Program-made: the position numbers and the translations under genes
Source: Clostridiaceae bacterium HFYG-1003
GTDB lineage: Bacteria; Bacillota; Clostridia; Clostridiales; Clostridiaceae
Assembly: GCA_024579835.1 (NCBI GenBank)
Contig: CP102060.1
Span: forward strand, 2,641,558 to 2,705,557
Length of the DNA: 64,000 nt
Reading direction: 5' to 3'
The notes under the pieces: generated by a model
What the model saw: only the letters and a program-made list of their open reading frames with translations
Told to the model about the DNA's origin: nothing
The model's database searches: none
Shown: in pieces, positions 1 to 9,360 of the stretch
Layout: every line of letters begins with the position of its first letter
How positions within the stretch are numbered: position 1 is the stretch's first letter

Positions 1-1536
1 GGAATTAAACAAGAGAATCTGATTGAAAACTTAAGTGTCACCCAGCTGATTGAAAAGGCCGTCTGCGATGGCAACGGCAAACTGGCTGACAATGGCTGTC
101 TGGTCATCAAGACCGGCCAATACACCGGACGGTCCCCCAAGGACCGCTACATCGTCCGCGATGACATGACCCGGGACACCGTTGCCTGGGGCAAGGTCAA
201 TGTCCCCATGGAACCGGCCGTTTATGAGAAGCTCAAGCAGAAGGTGATGGCTCACATCGCCGACCGCAAAATGTACCTGGTGAAATCCAAGGCCGGTGCC
301 GATCCGGATCATTCCCTCAAGCTGAACATCCTGTGCGAAAATCCGGCTCAGGCTGTGTTTGCCAGCCAGATCTTCATCAAGGACACCGCCCGCACCGGCT
401 ACGACGCCGATTTCACCGTCATCGCCGTACCGTCTCTGAAAGCCAGAGGCGCCGAGGACGGAGTCCATTCCGAAGCCTTCATCATCCTCAACTTCACCGA
501 ACGCCTCGTTCTGATCGGCGGATCCCTGTATTCGGGCGAAATCAAGAAATCCATTTTCTCCGTCATGAACTACCTCCTGCCGGAGCGCCATATTCTGCCG
601 ATGCACTGCTCCGCCAACATGGCGGAAGACGGCCGCACCGCTCTGTTCTTCGGTCTGTCCGGCACCGGCAAGACCACCCTCTCGGCTGACGAGAGCCGCA
701 AGCTGATCGGTGATGACGAGCATGGCTGGAACGAGCATGGCGTCTTCAACTTCGAAGGCGGCTGCTATGCCAAGACCATCAACCTGGATCCCGAAAAGGA
801 AAAGGAAATCTATCAGGCGCTTCGCTTCGGCTCCGTCCTGGAAAACGTCGTGATCGACGCCGATCGCTCTCCGGATTATTCCGATGACAGCCTGACGGAA
901 AACACCCGCGGCACCTACCCCATCGAGTACATCTCCAACGCGGAGCTGTCCGGCATGGGCGGAGTTCCCGATACCATCGTATTCCTGACAGCCGATGCCT
1001 TCGGCGTTATCCCCCCGATCTCCCGCCTGACCCGCGAGGCAGCCATGTACCATTTCATGAGCGGCTATACCTCAAAGCTGGCCGGCACGGAGCGCGGCAT
1101 CACCGAGCCCCAGACCACCTTCTCCGCCCTCTTCGGCGAACCCTTCATGGCCCGTCCCATCGAAGAGTATGCCCGGCTCCTGGGTGAAAAGATTGACCGC
1201 CATCAGACTGAAGTCTACCTGATCAACACCGGCTGGACCGGCGGCAAGTACGGCGTCGGCAAGCGCATGTCCCTGCCCCTGACCCGCCGCATGGTCAATG
1301 CCGCAGTGAACGGAGAACTCAAGCAGGCCAACTACCGCCACGATGAGATCTTCAACCTGGAAGTTCCGGTCCATATCGAAGGCGTGCCGGATGATCTCCT
1401 CAATCCCCGCACCCAGTGGCAGGACGCGGCCGATTACGAAAAGACCGCCCGCGAACTGGCTCAGGGCTTTGTCAAGAACTTCAGCCGCTTTCCCGGAGTC
1501 GGCGAAGACATCGTCAATGCCGGACCCAGACAATAA
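1..1536 (+). CDS. pckA: Phosphoenolpyruvate carboxykinase (ATP), 5' partial
   Basis: Interconverts oxaloacetate plus ATP with PEP, CO2 and ADP in the cytosol. The reading frame is open from base 1, so the true start lies upstream. The 511 visible residues begin just before the conserved TGRSPKDRYIV segment, so probably only some 10-25 residues are missing compared with the family's ~525-540. The kinase P-loop GLSGTGKTTLS is at visible residues 218-228, preceded by MHCSANM and followed by the metal-binding DDEHGW region. It is followed by its own strong terminator, so it is probably the last or only gene of its transcript. Identification is secure. Confidence 0.97.
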   Translation, partial: GIKQENLIENLSVTQLIEKAVCDGNGKLADNGCLVIKTGQYTGRSPKDRYIVRDDMTRDTVAWGKVNVPMEPAVYEKLKQKVMAHIADRKMYLVKSKAGADPDHSLKLNILCENPAQAVFASQIFIKDTARTGYDADFTVIAVPSLKARGAEDGVHSEAFIILNFTERLVLIGGSLYSGEIKKSIFSVMNYLLPERHILPMHCSANMAEDGRTALFFGLSGTGKTTLSADESRKLIGDDEHGWNEHGVFNFEGGCYAKTINLDPEKEKEIYQALRFGSVLENVVIDADRSPDYSDDSLTENTRGTYPIEYISNAELSGMGGVPDTIVFLTADAFGVIPPISRLTREAAMYHFMSGYTSKLAGTERGITEPQTTFSALFGEPFMARPIEEYARLLGEKIDRHQTEVYLINTGWTGGKYGVGKRMSLPLTRRMVNAAVNGELKQANYRHDEIFNLEVPVHIEGVPDDLLNPRTQWQDAADYEKTARELAQGFVKNFSRFPGVGEDIVNAGPRQ

Positions 1537-1560
1537 TCAACCCGAAACCTTCATCCTATA

Positions 1561-1601
1561 ACGGAGCAGGCACACCAGCGCGGTGTGCCTGCTCCGTTTT
1601 T
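1561..1601 (+). terminator. Rho-independent terminator of pckA
   Basis: A perfect 16-bp stem (1561-1576 with 1582-1597), 5-nt loop agcgc, and a run of five T at 1597-1601. It lies 24 nt after the pckA stop. Confidence 0.93.
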
Positions 1602-1647
1602 GATCAATCAATTCATTTCATCAATTCATTTCATTAATTTGGTTAAG

Positions 1648-1699
1648 GTATTTGGTTCAGGTATTTGGTTCAGGTATTTGGTTCAGGTATTTGGTTCAG
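1648..1699. repeat. 13-bp tandem repeat, four exact copies
   Basis: The unit gtatttggttcag is repeated four times without mismatch, with a fifth degenerate unit running into the end of cbiC. It lies between the convergent pckA and cbiC. Another 13-bp, four-copy array of unrelated sequence occurs at 30946-30997. Confidence 0.9.
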
Positions 1700-1702
1700 G
1701 AA

Positions 1703-2335
1703 TCAGGTTCTGGTAATCCGGTACATCAGGGCGTTTACGATGGCCGCCGCGACATTGCTGCCGCCCTTGCGGCCCCGTGCCACGATATAGGGAATGCCGG
1801 ACTGCATGATGAGTTCCTTCGACTGCACGACATTGACAAAGCCCACGGGGACGCCGATGATCAGAGCCGGCGCAGTCCGGCCCTCCCGGATCAGTTCGGC
1901 CAGCCGGATCAGCGCGGTGGGGGCGTTGCCGATGGCCAGAATCGGATGTCCCTGCAGCCGGGCAGCCCGGTCCATGGAGAGGGTGGCCCGGGTCATTCCC
2001 TGCTCCAGCGCCTCCTGGGCGATGGCTTCATCGGCCATATAGCAGACCGCCTCGCAGCCAAGCTGCTGCAGCGCCGTCCGGTTGATCCCCGCCTTCACCA
2101 TATTGGTATCGGTCACGATGGTCTCCCCGGCCCGCAGGGCGGCCAAACCGGATTCCAGGGCGGTGGCGGAAAAACTCAGCGTATCGGCGTATTCGAAATC
2201 CGCCGTAGTATGGATGACCCGCTTGATAATCGGAGCGAGCTGTTCATCCAGTGGATGAGGCAATTCCTGCTCGATCAGTTCAAAGCTGCGCTTTTCGATA
2301 TCCAGGGGGTCGAGTATTTCAAATTCCAGGGTCAT
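1703..2335 (-). CDS. cbiC: Cobalt-precorrin-8 methylmutase
   Basis: Moves the C11 methyl group to C12 to form cobyrinate in anaerobic B12 synthesis. The 210 residues match the usual family length. The region RVIHTTADFEY around residues 39-49 carries the catalytic histidine, and the C-terminal part has the conserved IGVPVGFVNV and ARGRKGGS segments. It is the last gene of the minus-strand cbi operon; its start overlaps the cbiA stop by 4 nt, suggesting translational coupling. The final codons run into a 13-bp tandem repeat. Confidence 0.95.
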   Translation of the reverse strand: MTLEFEILDPLDIEKRSFELIEQELPHPLDEQLAPIIKRVIHTTADFEYADTLSFSATALESGLAALRAGETIVTDTNMVKAGINRTALQQLGCEAVCYMADEAIAQEALEQGMTRATLSMDRAARLQGHPILAIGNAPTALIRLAELIREGRTAPALIIGVPVGFVNVVQSKELIMQSGIPYIVARGRKGGSNVAAAIVNALMYRITRT

Positions 2336-3744
2336 AATCTTCCTCCGTTATGGTTGATAGTCTCCGGGGGTCCGATGAGTTCAGACCGATTCTTTCGGTC
2401 CGACTGATTCTGCCGGTCAGACCGGATCGTCCGGTCGTAGGCCAGGCACCCGGTGACAAACCGCCGGGCAAACTCAGGATTCGCCGGGAAATACAGGTGG
2501 GGAAATCCGGCATAAAGAGTGGGGGTAGCGTGAATGCAGGGCCAGCTCCGGTCCGACAGCGGCTTTTCTGCGGTAAAGTCCCCGCCCGGCGCAGTGCTTT
2601 CGCAGTAGTGAAATTCGTGGGATCGAATCGTATCCTTCGCGCCGCACAGGAGGTTGTCGACCCCGGCCCGCAGAGTCACATAGCCAAACCGGCTGAGTCT
2701 GTCGGTGGTGCGGGCCCGGGCCGGCACCACTCCGGCCAAAGGAATCCCGTCCAGCTGGTCATGCAGATAGAGGAATCCGCCACATTCGGCGATAGTGGGC
2801 AGACCGCCCCGCACCGCCCAGCGGACTGATTCCAGCATGGTCCGGTTGCCGCTCAAAGCCTCCAGATGCAGTTCGGGGTAACCCCCGCACAGATACAGAC
2901 CGGCCACGCCCTGGGGCAAGGCCGGATCGCGCATGGGGCTGAAAAATTCCAGCTGACAGCCCAACGCCCTGAGAAGCTCCAGGTTTTCTTCATAGAAAAA
3001 GGAAAAGGCCTCATCCCGCGCCACTGCCAGCCGGATGGATCCCAGGGGGCGAATCGCCTCCGGTTCACCGGTCAGGCCCGGCGACCCCGCAGCCAGTTCC
3101 AGCAGCCCATCCAGGTCGATGCAGCGTTCGGCCAGGTCACCCAGGGTCTGGAGCTTCTCCTCCAGCTCCCCGATTTCCTCCGCACTCACCAGACCCAGAT
3201 GCCGGCTGGCCACCGTGGCCTTCACCGCCCGCGGCAGATAGCCCAGCGGCCGGATCCCGACCTGCCGGGCGATGGCGGACAGTCCCGCATTGAGTTTCGG
3301 CGAGGCATTGTTGAAGATGACGCCGCTGATCCCGCTGTCTTCCCGGTATCGGGCAAAACCCTGCAGCACCGCCCCCATCGAGGCGTACATGCCCTTGACA
3401 TCAAGCACCAGCACCACCGGAGTTCGGGTGAGCCGGGCTACCTCATAGGCACTGAACCGCCCGTCGCAGCCCACCCCGTCGTAGTAGCCCATGGCTCCTT
3501 CGATAATCGCCAGACCAGGACCGGCCAGCTGACCTTTCAGCCCCTGTTCGTCACAGAAGAACGGATCCAGGTTGCGGGAGGGCACCCCGATGGCCCGACG
3601 GTGGAACATGGGGTCGATATAGTCCGGGCCGCACTTGAATGCCGATGGGTTCAGCCCGCGCTGCTTCAGCGCCGTCAAGACGGCGCAGGTTACCGTGGTC
3701 TTGCCGCAGCCCGAATGGGTTCCGGCAATCAGGATTCGATCCAT
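2332..3744 (-). CDS. cbiA: Cobyrinate a,c-diamide synthase
   Basis: ATP- and glutamine-dependent amidation of the a and c side chains of cobyrinate. The N-terminal P-loop GTHSGCGKTT (about residues 8-17) and the C-terminal class I glutaminase-like region with the nucleophile motif AECGGFLYL are both visible. At 470 residues it is slightly longer than usual. The last ~35 residues form a low-complexity Arg/Ser/Asp/Asn tail (repeated SDRxN units), which looks like a small repeat expansion. The start overlaps the end of cbiET by 16 nt. Confidence 0.96.
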   Translation of the reverse strand: MDRILIAGTHSGCGKTTVTCAVLTALKQRGLNPSAFKCGPDYIDPMFHRRAIGVPSRNLDPFFCDEQGLKGQLAGPGLAIIEGAMGYYDGVGCDGRFSAYEVARLTRTPVVLVLDVKGMYASMGAVLQGFARYREDSGISGVIFNNASPKLNAGLSAIARQVGIRPLGYLPRAVKATVASRHLGLVSAEEIGELEEKLQTLGDLAERCIDLDGLLELAAGSPGLTGEPEAIRPLGSIRLAVARDEAFSFFYEENLELLRALGCQLEFFSPMRDPALPQGVAGLYLCGGYPELHLEALSGNRTMLESVRWAVRGGLPTIAECGGFLYLHDQLDGIPLAGVVPARARTTDRLSRFGYVTLRAGVDNLLCGAKDTIRSHEFHYCESTAPGGDFTAEKPLSDRSWPCIHATPTLYAGFPHLYFPANPEFARRFVTGCLAYDRTIRSDRQNQSDRKNRSELIGPPETINHNGGRL

Positions 3745-4925
3745 GTCCCGCCTCCTGCCATCACAAAGACCGGCGTAGCGGCCTCCAGCATGTGCCGCCG
3801 GCCCACCAGCCGGGTCCGCGTCACCGCCAGCTGGACGATGTCCGGTTCCAGTCCATGAGCCTGAAAACAGTCCAGTGCTTCCTGGACCGTTTCCAGGGTG
3901 ACGGCATTCAGGACAATCCGGATCCGCGGATTGTTGGCCATCAGTGCATCAATAATGGCTGTCAGCTGGCCCGCGCTGCCCCCGATGAAAGCGGCATCCA
4001 GACGGGGCAGAGAGCCCAGCGACTGGGCGGCCTCCCCCGGCAGGACCGATACATTCCCGAGGTGGAAGCGCCGGCAGTTTTCCCGGATCAGACGGAGGGC
4101 CTCCTCCGACCGCTCCAGGGCAAAGACCCGGCCCCGATAGGACGCCAGCGCCATTTCCACGGTCACCGAGCCGCTACCGGCGCCAATATCGCAGCAGACG
4201 CTGTCCGGCGCCAGTGCCAGCCGGCTCAGCGTCACTGCCCGAACCTCAGACTTGGTCATGGGTACTTTGCCCCGGAGAAAGGACTCATCCGGCAGTCCGC
4301 AAGGGATGCGGTCATCCGCCCGGGGATTCTCCACCAAAAGCACCGCCAGCGAACCGGGCGTCATATCGGCCAGTTCAGCCAGCCGCACCGTGGACAGGCG
4401 CTCATCAGGCAGTCCCAGGTTTTCCCCCAGCGTGGCGGTCAGCCGGCCAAAACCGGCCGCTGTCAGCGCTTCTCCCAGGACCGCCAGATTCTGTCCGGTC
4501 AGGGCAAAGGTCAGGCGACTGCGGCGAACCGTATCCACCAGATTCGCCTCACGGCCATGGCAGCTGACCAGGGCAGCCTCCTGCCAGGGGCGCCGGAGCC
4601 GGGCAAAGAGGGCATTCAGTGATGAAATCCCCGGAAGCCAGCTCACCTCACAGTCAGCCAGCGCTTCGCTCAGTCCCCGGGCGGCACTGAAAAAACCGGT
4701 GTCTCCGGAGACAGCGATGCAGTACCGCCCGCTCCCCTGACTGGCCAGACAGCGGGTAATCTCCTCCGGCTGATACGCCGCGACAGAAGGCTTTCCAAAC
4801 TCCGCCAGAGCCTCAATAAGCCGGGGAGCGCCCAGGATCAGATCCGCCCGGGCCAGAGCCTCGGCTCCCTCCCGGGTCAGAGTGCCGGCACTCAGTCCGA
4901 CCCCAACAATGGTTACTTGCTTCAT
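3729..4925 (-). CDS. cbiET: Fused cobalt-precorrin-7 methyltransferase/decarboxylase
   Basis: Bifunctional enzyme. CbiE (about residues 1-200, starting MKQVTIVGVGLSAG) methylates C5; CbiT (about 205-398, SAM motif VCCDIGAGSGS) methylates C15 and decarboxylates the C12 side chain. The two are separate genes in some bacteria and fused here, as in CobL. The frame is open upstream to 4997, but I start at 4925 because a GGGAGGGA ribosome site precedes this ATG and the CbiE N-terminus then aligns. It overlaps cbiJ by 4 nt. Confidence 0.95.
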   Translation of the reverse strand: MKQVTIVGVGLSAGTLTREGAEALARADLILGAPRLIEALAEFGKPSVAAYQPEEITRCLASQGSGRYCIAVSGDTGFFSAARGLSEALADCEVSWLPGISSLNALFARLRRPWQEAALVSCHGREANLVDTVRRSRLTFALTGQNLAVLGEALTAAGFGRLTATLGENLGLPDERLSTVRLAELADMTPGSLAVLLVENPRADDRIPCGLPDESFLRGKVPMTKSEVRAVTLSRLALAPDSVCCDIGAGSGSVTVEMALASYRGRVFALERSEEALRLIRENCRRFHLGNVSVLPGEAAQSLGSLPRLDAAFIGGSAGQLTAIIDALMANNPRIRIVLNAVTLETVQEALDCFQAHGLEPDIVQLAVTRTRLVGRRHMLEAATPVFVMAGGGTWIES

Positions 4926-5689
4926 AGTGTTCCCTCCCCGATGCGCCGGATGATTTCCTCCGCCGCCAGTCCCCGGCTCTCCCGGGGGCGGCTCCATACT
5001 CCGATCTTCAGGCCGCAGGCTTTTGCCGCCGCGATTTTCTCCGGATAGCCCCCGGTCCGGCCGGATTCCTTCGTGATCAGAATGTCCGCCCCGGCGGCGC
5101 CAAACATCGCCATGTTAAGCTCCCGGGAAAAAGGTCCCTGCATGCAGATGATGCGGCGGGCCAAAAACCCGGCGGCCTGACAGGCAGCCAGCCCCGCCGG
5201 ATCCGGCAGAATCCTCAGCCAGACCCGCTCGGCACTGCCCCTGATTCGGGACAGCCGCTCCGCTTCCTTGGCCCCCAGCGTCGAGAAAATGATCCCTGGC
5301 TGTTCGTTCAGCCAGGCGATCAGATCCTCCAGATCAGAAAACCGCTCCAGCTGTTCCCCGTCACCCTCTTCCTCAGAGCTGTCCGCGCGCAGTACCCGCA
5401 AATACTGAGTTCCGGCCGCGCGGCAGGCCGCCCGGATATTCTCGCTGACCACCGCGGCAAAGGGATGGGTGGCGTCAATCACCAGACGGGGCTTCCGCTG
5501 CCGGAAGAGGTCCGCCATTTCCCCGGTTTCCAGCCGGCCCCGCCGGATCGAGAGGCTCCCCCCCTCTTCCAGCAGCGACTCCCCGTATTCCGTCGCCACG
5601 CAGACCAGCGCCGGCAGGGCTTTCGCCCGCAAGGCCGCCGCCAGCAGCCGCCCCTCCGTGGTTCCGCCGAACAGAATGACTTCAGTCAA
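4922..5689 (-). CDS. cbiJ: Cobalt-precorrin-6A reductase
   Basis: Reduces the macrocycle of (cobalt-)precorrin-6A using NAD(P)H. The 255 residues begin with a dinucleotide-binding signature ILFGGTTEGRLLA typical of CbiJ/CobK. Later conserved segments include DATHPFAA and the ITKESG motif near the C-terminus. It sits between cbiH and cbiET with start/stop overlaps on both sides, fitting stepwise cobalamin assembly. Confidence 0.93.
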   Translation of the reverse strand: MTEVILFGGTTEGRLLAAALRAKALPALVCVATEYGESLLEEGGSLSIRRGRLETGEMADLFRQRKPRLVIDATHPFAAVVSENIRAACRAAGTQYLRVLRADSSEEEGDGEQLERFSDLEDLIAWLNEQPGIIFSTLGAKEAERLSRIRGSAERVWLRILPDPAGLAACQAAGFLARRIICMQGPFSRELNMAMFGAAGADILITKESGRTGGYPEKIAAAKACGLKIGVWSRPRESRGLAAEEIIRRIGEGTL

Positions 5690-6413
5690 GCCGGTACCCC
5701 CTGGGCGTGACCATTCTTCCGCCGATGATCCGGGTCTGGCTGCTGCCGATGAACACCGTGGTGAACATGTCCACCGAAGTCTGGCTCAGCTCCTCCAACG
5801 TCAGAATCGCATCCGACTGACCGGCGCGCCCGATGTTCCGGACCAGGCCGCAGACGGTTTGCGCCGGTTTGTGACGCCTGAGGATGGCGCAGGCTTTCTC
5901 CAGGTAATCGTGGCGGGAGCGGCTGGAGGGATTGTACAGCGCCAGACAGAAGTCGGCGGCAGCCGCGTGCTCCAGCCGTCGCTCAATCACCTCCCAGGGC
6001 GTCAAGAGATCCGACAGGCTGATCACCGCGAAGTCATGAGTCAGAGGGGCACCCAGCACCGCCGCCCCGGCCAGGGCTGCCGTCACCCCCGCCACCACCT
6101 CGATCTCCACCGGTTCATACTCGGCCGCCAGTTCACAGATCAGGCCCGCCATGCCATACACCCCGGCATCGCCACTGCAGATCATGGCCACGGTTTCACC
6201 CCGGCAAGCCAGCTCCAGAGCCATCCGGCAGCGTTCCACCTCCCGGGTCATGGGCGTATCGAGGGTTCGTTTGTGCGGAAACAGCGGTGCGACCAGCTCC
6301 ACATATTTGGAATAGCCGACCATGACATCGCAATCTTCGATGGCCTCGCGGCAGGCCGCCGTCATATTGCGGGCATCTCCCGGACCAATCCCGGCAACAT
6401 ACAGTTTTTTCAT
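5682..6413 (-). CDS. cbiH: Cobalt-precorrin-3B C17-methyltransferase
   Basis: SAM-dependent methylation at C17 with ring contraction. The 243 residues show the tetrapyrrole methylase N-terminus YVAGIGPGDARNMT, the ICSGDAGVYGMAGL loop, and the AVLGAPLTHDFAVISLSD segment characteristic of CbiH/CobJ. A good AAGGAGA ribosome site precedes the ATG at 6413. Overlaps with cbiG and cbiJ show it is an internal operon gene. Confidence 0.95.
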   Translation of the reverse strand: MKKLYVAGIGPGDARNMTAACREAIEDCDVMVGYSKYVELVAPLFPHKRTLDTPMTREVERCRMALELACRGETVAMICSGDAGVYGMAGLICELAAEYEPVEIEVVAGVTAALAGAAVLGAPLTHDFAVISLSDLLTPWEVIERRLEHAAAADFCLALYNPSSRSRHDYLEKACAILRRHKPAQTVCGLVRNIGRAGQSDAILTLEELSQTSVDMFTTVFIGSSQTRIIGGRMVTPRGYRLD

Positions 6414-7438
6414 ATCAGTTCTCCTTTTTCAAAGCGAAGGGTGCAGGGGGCGATGGCCAGAGCCAGCGTCACCCCGCTGCCCGAAGTTTTCCGCTGGAGC
6501 AGCCGGGCACCGGCTCCGGCGCCGCAAACGGCGCTGCGCTCGCAGACATTGTCCACCCCGGTCACGCGCCGGACAAACTCGGAGGCCCCAAACCGGCCGG
6601 GGACGCGTTCGAGCTCCCGGGCGGAATAAGTGACCAAGGGCAGGTGTCTGGTCCGGCAGAATTCCGTCAGTCCCGGCTCATCGGCTTTCAGATCGATGCT
6701 GCAGACCCTGGCGATGGCCAGGGGGTGACAGCCGGTTTGCTCCAGCAGCTGCGCTGCCGCCGCTTCAATTAGGGGCGCCGGCGTCCCACGGCGGCAGCCG
6801 ATGCCCAGACTGACAACCGGCGCCACCAGCTCCAGAACCGCCGCCTCGGCGTGACTTTGCCAGTCAATGCGCACTGTGGGCAACGCCGCAGGCGATCCAG
6901 CATCCGTCATGAGAAATCCCGGGGGCAAAGGTCCCGTCACCGGAAACGGCGTCTCCAGGCGGACGGAACCTCCGGCCAGCAGACAGGCTGAAATCTCCCG
7001 GATGCCCTCCGGACTGGCAATCCGAAGACCCTGTTCGACCGCCCAGGCGTCCACCGCAAACACGCCCCGGACATCCGTGGCCGTGGTGATGACCGGGACG
7101 GCGTCTAATGCCCGGGCAAGGTCCCGGGTCAGCCGGTTGGCCCCGCCGATGTGGCCGGACAGCAGGGCGATGACATGGCGGGCCTGCTCATCAATGACCA
7201 GCACCGCCGGATCCCGGGTCTTTCCGGCCAGAAGCGGAGCCACCGCCCGCACGGCAATGCCGCAGGATCCGATGAAGATCAGGGCATCCCGATGAAAGTT
7301 CGCCCGGGTCCACCCGGGCAGCTCCCCCCGGCCGCAGCGCCTCACCTCGGTCTGGTATCCCATGACTTCCAGGCTGGATGCCACCCGTTCCCCCAGCTCG
7401 GCTCCCTGCCGACTGAAGCCAATCACCGCAGCGGTCAT
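6410..7438 (-). CDS. cbiG: Cobalt-precorrin-5A hydrolase
   Basis: Opens the ring-A lactone of cobalt-precorrin-5A with release of acetaldehyde, an anaerobic-route step. The 342-residue protein has the N-terminal CbiG domain (IGSCGIAVRAVAPLL, then the LLSGHIGGANRLTRDLA block) and the C-terminal CbiG/CobE-type domain beginning VSLGIGCRRGTP. Its presence marks the oxygen-independent pathway. The start overlaps the cbiF stop by 4 nt. Confidence 0.94.
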   Translation of the reverse strand: MTAAVIGFSRQGAELGERVASSLEVMGYQTEVRRCGRGELPGWTRANFHRDALIFIGSCGIAVRAVAPLLAGKTRDPAVLVIDEQARHVIALLSGHIGGANRLTRDLARALDAVPVITTATDVRGVFAVDAWAVEQGLRIASPEGIREISACLLAGGSVRLETPFPVTGPLPPGFLMTDAGSPAALPTVRIDWQSHAEAAVLELVAPVVSLGIGCRRGTPAPLIEAAAAQLLEQTGCHPLAIARVCSIDLKADEPGLTEFCRTRHLPLVTYSARELERVPGRFGASEFVRRVTGVDNVCERSAVCGAGAGARLLQRKTSGSGVTLALAIAPCTLRFEKGELI

Positions 7439-8190
7439 GCCTCGGTTCCCTGGCGGAAGGCGGTGGTGAAGGCGGGATCATACAGTCTGGACAGCTCATA
7501 GTCCTCGCCCAGGAATCCCCCCACCAGAATCAGGGCATGGTTTGACACCTCATGGGCGGCCGCCGTCTGCGCCAGGGTACCCACCGTGCAGCGCAGCACT
7601 TTCTCCTGCGGCCAGCTGGCTTTATAGACAATGGCCGCGGGAGAATCCGCGTCATAGCCTTCGAGCAGTTCCTGCTGCAGCGCCTTCGTCATGCCGGCGC
7701 TGAGAAAGACCACCATGGCAGCGCCATGGGCGGCCAGACTGGCAATTCTCTCCCGTTCCGGCACCGGAGTCCGTCCCACCCGACGCGTGATGATCACGCT
7801 CTGGCTGACCCCGGGCAGGGTATATTCAGCTTTCAGCGCGGCAGCGGCGCCGCAGAAGCTGGATACTCCGGGACAGACGTCAAAGGGTATGCCCGCCTGC
7901 GACAGCCGATCCATCTGTTCGCGGATGGCGCCGTAAATCGAGGGATCTCCGGTATGCAGGCGAACCACCAGTCCGCCGCTGCGGTGCACCCGTTCCAGCA
8001 CCGCGATGACTTCATCCAGGGTCATGGCGGCGCTGTTATGGATCTCACAGCCGGCTTTGGCCCCCTCCAGATGCCGCGGATCCACCAGGGATCCGGCGTA
8101 GACAATACAGTCGGCCTGACGCAGCAGCTGCGCACCGCGCAGCGTGATTAAATCCGGTGCTCCGGGGCCGGCTCCCACAAAATGAATCAT
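7435..8190 (-). CDS. cbiF: Cobalt-precorrin-4 C11-methyltransferase
   Basis: Adds the C11 methyl group using SAM. The 251 residues start with VGAGPGAPDLITLRGAQLL, the family signature, followed by the LHTGDPSIYGAIREQ active-site loop and the GVSSFCGAAAAL segment. It lies between cbiD and cbiG with 4-nt overlaps on both sides. Confidence 0.95.
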   Translation of the reverse strand: MIHFVGAGPGAPDLITLRGAQLLRQADCIVYAGSLVDPRHLEGAKAGCEIHNSAAMTLDEVIAVLERVHRSGGLVVRLHTGDPSIYGAIREQMDRLSQAGIPFDVCPGVSSFCGAAAALKAEYTLPGVSQSVIITRRVGRTPVPERERIASLAAHGAAMVVFLSAGMTKALQQELLEGYDADSPAAIVYKASWPQEKVLRCTVGTLAQTAAAHEVSNHALILVGGFLGEDYELSRLYDPAFTTAFRQGTEA

Positions 8191-9326
8191 TGTTTTTCCT
8201 CCAGCAGTTTCATCAGGTCACTGGCCTGATCATTTTTTATCAGAACGCCGGGAAAATCCGGCGCATTGGTATAGCACAGATAGCCCAGGGCAATGCCCGC
8301 AGGCACGCGCCGGGTCAGAAAATCCTCGATCCGCCGGCCCAGTTCGACCAATGCCGGCTCCAGCAGACCGGCGGCCCAGAGCAGGTCCAGGGCGGCATCG
8401 GTGGTGGCGCACTCCAGGATTCCCGCCAGCAGGGGAAGTCCGGCGCCGGCGCGCAGGGCGCAGGCCAGCAGCGTTTCCATCCGGCCGTCGCCAAAGGCGG
8501 AATGGGTATTGGGCACCCCGATTCCCAGCTTGACGAGCTTGCCGATGTGGCCCACCAGCAGAATCCGTTCGAACCCGAGCTCCACCGCCGCGTCAATGGC
8601 ATCGCCGATGAAATTGGCGCAGTTGATGTGGCAGGTCATACTCAATCCCAGCTCCTCCCGGGCGAAGGTCTCGCCGTAGTTGCCGGGGGTGAGCAGCACG
8701 GTTTGGGCACCCCCGGCGCGCAGCTGCCGGAGCCGCAGGCGGATCGTATCCGCCATGGCCTGATGGCTCATGGGTTCCACCAGGCCGGAGGTTCCCAGGA
8801 TCGACAGACCGCCGGTGATGCCCAGGCGGGGGTTGAAGGTCCGGCGGGCCAGCTCGTCTCCGCCGGGAATTTCCAGGACGACTGACAGACCGCCGCTGTA
8901 GCCGCAGTTCTCCGACACCTCCCGGAGGTGGCGGGCAATCATCTCCCGGGGCACGCGGTTGATGGCCGCCGCCCCCACGGGCTGATCCAGACCGGGCCGG
9001 GTGACCCGGCCGATTCCAGTCCCGCCGTCCAGCTCAATCCCCCGGGGAATCCGGCGGATCCGGGCAATGATCAGAGCGCCGTCCGTGATGTCGGGATCGT
9101 CCCCGGCATCCTTACGGATGGCGCAGCTGGCAGAATCCGCGCCCCGCTCCGGCTGGAGCACGTCCAGTACCAGGTCGATCCCCCCGGGCGTCCGGACCGA
9201 CACGGTGGCCGGCGCTTGCCCGCGCAGCAGCAAAACAGCCGCCGCCTTGGCCGCCGCCGCGGCGCAGGTCCCGGTGGTGAAGCCGCGGCGCATCATCGTT
9301 CCATTGACGTTTCGTTTCATTTCCAT
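8187..9326 (-). CDS. cbiD: Cobalt-precorrin-5B C1-methyltransferase
   Basis: Methylates C1 in the anaerobic corrin pathway. The signature RRGFTTGTCAAAAAKAA lies near the N-terminus, with the GGTGIGRVTRPGL block after it. The frame is open to 9368, but that extension translates through a terminator hairpin. I therefore start at the ATG at 9326; later in-frame ATGs (for example MMRRG) remain possible. The only purine-rich stretch upstream is the G-rich 3' arm of the terminator, so folding may also hide the ribosome site. It is the first gene of the operon. Confidence 0.93.
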   Translation of the reverse strand: MEMKRNVNGTMMRRGFTTGTCAAAAAKAAAVLLLRGQAPATVSVRTPGGIDLVLDVLQPERGADSASCAIRKDAGDDPDITDGALIIARIRRIPRGIELDGGTGIGRVTRPGLDQPVGAAAINRVPREMIARHLREVSENCGYSGGLSVVLEIPGGDELARRTFNPRLGITGGLSILGTSGLVEPMSHQAMADTIRLRLRQLRAGGAQTVLLTPGNYGETFAREELGLSMTCHINCANFIGDAIDAAVELGFERILLVGHIGKLVKLGIGVPNTHSAFGDGRMETLLACALRAGAGLPLLAGILECATTDAALDLLWAAGLLEPALVELGRRIEDFLTRRVPAGIALGYLCYTNAPDFPGVLIKNDQASDLMKLLEEKQ

Positions 9327-9328
9327 GC

Positions 9329-9359
9329 AAAAAACCCCCCGACGCCAAGCGCCGGGGGG
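9329..9359 (-). terminator. Terminator immediately upstream of cbiD
   Basis: Reading the minus strand: a GC-rich stem (9359-9349 with 9346-9335, one mismatch) followed by six T at 9334-9329, ending 2 nt before the cbiD ATG. It follows a cobalamin-riboswitch-like leader, so it is probably its expression platform. Confidence 0.82.
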
Positions 9360-9360
9360 C

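Noticed and set aside
1648-1699. CRISPR-like array
   Set aside because: Units are 13 bp and contiguous, with no spacers and no cas genes nearby.
2866-3858. 330-codon open frame antisense to cbiA
   Set aside because: Shadow frame; cbiA motifs on the other strand are complete.
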